Assembly (NCBI GenBank): GCA_030618905.1
Contig: JAUXCL010000121.1
Span: 1 to 7,257 of the forward strand
Source: Bacteroidales bacterium
GTDB lineage: Bacteria > Bacteroidota > Bacteroidia > Bacteroidales > B18-G4
Direction of reading: 5' to 3'
DNA: 7,257 nt
The notes beneath the pieces were generated by a model. It searched no databases. It had not been told where the DNA came from and saw only the letters and a program-made list of their open reading frames with translations. Shown here piece after piece: positions 4,825 through 7,257 of this stretch. The number at the start of each line of letters is the position of its first letter. Positions within the stretch are counted from its first letter, which is position 1. A program made the position numbers and the translations under genes.

Positions 4825-7257
4825 CTATATCTTTCAAAAACTGTTCCAAACTGAGTTCATCGGTGATCCTCACTTCCCTGGCTTTGCTTCCTTCAAAGGG
4901 CCCGACAATTCCGGCGGCTTCCAGCTGGTCGATGATCCTGCCTGCCCGGTTGTATCCAAGCTTAAGCTTTCGCTGCAAGAGTGAAGTGGATCCCTGCTGT
5001 GTCTGTACGATGATCCGTGCAGCTTCTTCGAACAGCTCATCCCGGTCGCTCGGATCAAAGTCATTGGCCCCGTCAACTTCTTCATCCAGGTATTCCGGCA
5101 GATGCAATGCATGCGGATAAGCGCGCTGGGAGCCAATAAAATCAGTGACCCGTTCAATTTCCGGTGTATCGATAAAGGCACATTGCAGCCTGACCAGGTC
5201 ACTGCCGGTTGACAGCAGCATATCACCGCGTCCGACCAGCTGGTCGGCACCGCCGGTGTCCAGGATGGTCCGGGAATCGATCTTGGAGATCACCCTGTAG
5301 GCAATGCGTGCCGGGAAATTTGCTTTGATAGTACCGGTAATGATATTTACTGATGGCCTCTGAGTGGCAATGATGAGGTGGATGCCCACAGCCCTTGCCA
5401 GCTGCGCAAGCCGGGTAAGTGGGGTCTCAATTTCCTTGCCGGCAGTCATGATAAGGTCGGCAAACTCATCCACAACGAGTACCAGGTAGGGCAGGTAGCG
5501 GTGGCCATGCTCCGGGTTCAGTTTTCGGTTGACGAACTTAGTGTTATACTCTTTGATGTTCCTTACCTGCCCGTCCTTTAACAACTCATAGCGATTATCC
5601 ATCTCGATGCCGAGTGAGTTCAAGGTGCGCACTACCTTCCGTGTATCGGTTATGATAGCCTCCTCCGAGTCGGGCAGCTTGGCGAGGAAATGCCGTTCGA
5701 TCTTGGAAAAAAGCGTTAACTCGACCTTTTTTGGGTCAACGAGGATGAACTTAAGTTCTGAGGGATGCTTTTTGTATAACAAAGAGGCAAGGATGGCATT
5801 CAAGCCGACTGATTTCCCCTGCCCGGTAGCTCCTGCCATAAGGATATGGGGCATCTTTGTGAGGTCGGCCACATAACTTTCATTTGAAATGGTCTTGCCG
5901 AGCCCGAAAGGAAGTTCATACTTGCAGTTCTGGAATTTTTCTGACGACAAGATAGATTTCATGGATACGATATCACTCCTTCGGTTCGGGACTTCGATAC
6001 CGATCGTTCCCTTACCGGGTATGGGGGCAATGATACGGATGCCCATGGCAGACAGGCTGAGTGCAATATCATCTTCCAGATTTTTGATCTTCGAGATCCG
6101 GACGCCCGGGGCCGGGATGATCTCATACAGGGTCACAGTAGGGCCAATGGTGGCCTTGATCTTGTCTATCTGGATGTTATAATTGGCCAAGGTCTTTACA
6201 ATACGGTCTTTGTTGGATTCCAGCTCCTCCTTTTCAACACCTACGCCAGCTTCGCCATGATCATCGAGCAGGTCGAGGGTTGGATACTTATAATGGCCCA
6301 GGTCAAGCTTGGGATCGTATTCAGTATCGATAGTGTGGTGCACTGTGGTACCTTTCCCTGTTGTCTTTTCAATATGGGTTTCCTCAATGGTCAGTTCTAT
6401 ATCCGTTTCCGGGTTGTTGCCCTTATTGTCTTGTTTCTCAGGAGGATTGTCAAATGGCAGGTCGCTACTGGCTTTATCAGGATCATCCGTCAGGGTTTCA
6501 CCGGCATTGTCACTATCTTCTGCTTTTTCAATACTATCATCTTCGGTAACAGAAAATTCTACGGTATTGTAAATGTCTTCTTTGGGTCCATTGTTAGTAT
6601 TTTCTCCGGGATTGGCGCTTATGTCATCAGAAGCAGGTTTATCCTTCTTTTTTCGGAATCTGAACCTGAAGTTGAAGTTGATGATCATGAAGCCAAAGAA
6701 AACAAATACCAGCAATAGAATAGTGCCGGGAGGGCCAATGAATCCATCCAGGTAATTGTTGATCTCATAGCCAAAGATGCCTCCAAGAATATTCAATTCA
6801 GAGTTTTTAAACACCAGCGCAAAAGCCAGTGAGAACCATAGCAATGCGATGAAAGACCAGCGAAAGGTTTTGCCAACAGGTAGTATGGCTTTTCTGAACA
6901 GCAGCTTATAGCCCCAAACGAAAAAGAACAGGCAGAATAACAGTGAGGATGCACCAAACCATGTTTTAATAAACAACCCGGCAAGGGCAGCGCCCATGCG
7001 CCCTCCCCAGTTATTGGCTATCAGGCTATCATTAAAAAGTATTTCCCGGAAGGGAATAACTGTGAACAGGTCATCGCTGCCGGCTGTAAACCAGTTTGTA
7101 ATGTAGGATATAAAAGATAGTAATAGGTAAAACGATAGCAGGATCAGGAAAAAGCCGCCCAACTGTTGAAATTTTTCATTTCTGAAGAACCTACCCACGG
7201 AGTTCCCTTTTTTTGGCGCCTGCTTTTTCTTGCTTTTCTTTCCGGCAGTCCTGCTGC
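4808..7257 (-). CDS. ftsK: DNA translocase FtsK (5' end outside window)
   Basis: FtsK is a septum-anchored hexameric ATPase that pumps chromosome termini apart at division and activates XerCD dimer resolution. The frame is open to the right edge. The GTG at 7198 is probably an internal valine, because the 19 full codons before it encode a lysine-rich stretch (KKSKKKQAPKKG) typical of Bacteroidota FtsK N-termini. Counting that GTG as residue 1: membrane helices lie at ~11-34, within ~66-101, at ~113-130 and ~156-175. An acidic, low-complexity linker follows at ~183-290. The alpha/beta motor follows, with Walker A GATGQGKS (456-463; DNA 5833-5810), Walker B LVLVVDEFADL (D577, E578) and the FtsK signature ATQRP (611-615). 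The C-terminal gamma winged helix (~720-780, including LLQRKLKLGYNRAGRIIDQL) reads the polar guide sequences on DNA. No frameshift or missing key residue was seen. The stop at 4808 overlaps or abuts the lolA start. Confidence 0.98.
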   Translation of the reverse strand, partial: SRTAGKKSKKKQAPKKGNSVGRFFRNEKFQQLGGFFLILLSFYLLLSFISYITNWFTAGSDDLFTVIPFREILFNDSLIANNWGGRMGAALAGLFIKTWFGASSLLFCLFFFVWGYKLLFRKAILPVGKTFRWSFIALLWFSLAFALVFKNSELNILGGIFGYEINNYLDGFIGPPGTILLLVFVFFGFMIINFNFRFRFRKKKDKPASDDISANPGENTNNGPKEDIYNTVEFSVTEDDSIEKAEDSDNAGETLTDDPDKASSDLPFDNPPEKQDNKGNNPETDIELTIEETHIEKTTGKGTTVHHTIDTEYDPKLDLGHYKYPTLDLLDDHGEAGVGVEKEELESNKDRIVKTLANYNIQIDKIKATIGPTVTLYEIIPAPGVRISKIKNLEDDIALSLSAMGIRIIAPIPGKGTIGIEVPNRRSDIVSMKSILSSEKFQNCKYELPFGLGKTISNESYVADLTKMPHILMAGATGQGKSVGLNAILASLLYKKHPSELKFILVDPKKVELTLFSKIERHFLAKLPDSEEAIITDTRKVVRTLNSLGIEMDNRYELLKDGQVRNIKEYNTKFVNRKLNPEHGHRYLPYLVLVVDEFADLIMTAGKEIETPLTRLAQLARAVGIHLIIATQRPSVNIITGTIKANFPARIAYRVISKIDSRTILDTGGADQLVGRGDMLLSTGSDLVRLQCAFIDTPEIERVTDFIGSQRAYPHALHLPEYLDEEVDGANDFDPSDRDELFEEAARIIVQTQQGSTSLLQRKLKLGYNRAGRIIDQLEAAGIVGPFEGSKAREVRITDELSLEQFLKDIDENND

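Noticed and set aside
4870..5250. 126-codon minus-strand open frame within ftsK
   Set aside because: It is a shadow in another frame of the FtsK motor and gamma domain; its translation is Ser/Cys/Trp-rich with no recognisable domain, while the ftsK frame is intact and conserved.

Overview
The window looks like a chromosomal segment from a member of the Bacteroidota. Three things point there: a secreted repeat protein ending in a type IX secretion (Por) C-terminal sorting domain, ribosome binding sites without Shine-Dalgarno motifs, and an ECF sigma factor operon with a Spy/CpxP-like periplasmic protein of a kind common in that phylum. Every intact gene reads on the minus strand; the only plus-strand coding trace is a short recombinase remnant.

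Layout in direction of transcription (right to left). (1) 7257-4808: ftsK, the septal DNA translocase. It is open at the right edge, and its true start codon lies just outside. (2) 4824/4803-4168: a LolA-like periplasmic lipoprotein carrier whose start overlaps or nearly abuts the ftsK stop, so the two are very probably co-transcribed. (3) After a 126-nt gap, 4041-2403: a compact three-gene operon of ECF sigma factor, single-pass membrane protein (probable anti-sigma factor) and a secreted Spy/CpxP-like protein with an LTPEEAEKFWPVYNE motif. The gene order suggests a self-contained envelope-sensing circuit in which the membrane protein restrains the sigma factor and the Spy-like protein acts in the periplasm; this is inference. 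(4) 2402-2099: a non-coding interval holding the last ~41 codons of a tyrosine recombinase on the plus strand, a G-rich hairpin-prone stretch and a small inverted repeat near a possible promoter. (5) 2098-2: a 699-codon frame, still open at the left edge, for a signal-peptide-bearing protein made of 14 YCF48/BNR-like beta-propeller repeats and a type IX sorting domain. By its C-terminal sequence it is probably only one or a few codons short of complete.

The right two thirds is ordinary core genome (cell division, envelope biogenesis, ECF regulation). The left third is more AT-rich and sits beside a recombinase relic, so it is the accessory-looking part. I saw no CRISPR array, tRNA, rRNA, intact mobile element or clearly novel multi-gene system. 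The most interesting points are the 2 x 7 repeat architecture of the secreted protein and the zinc-motif-free anti-sigma candidate.
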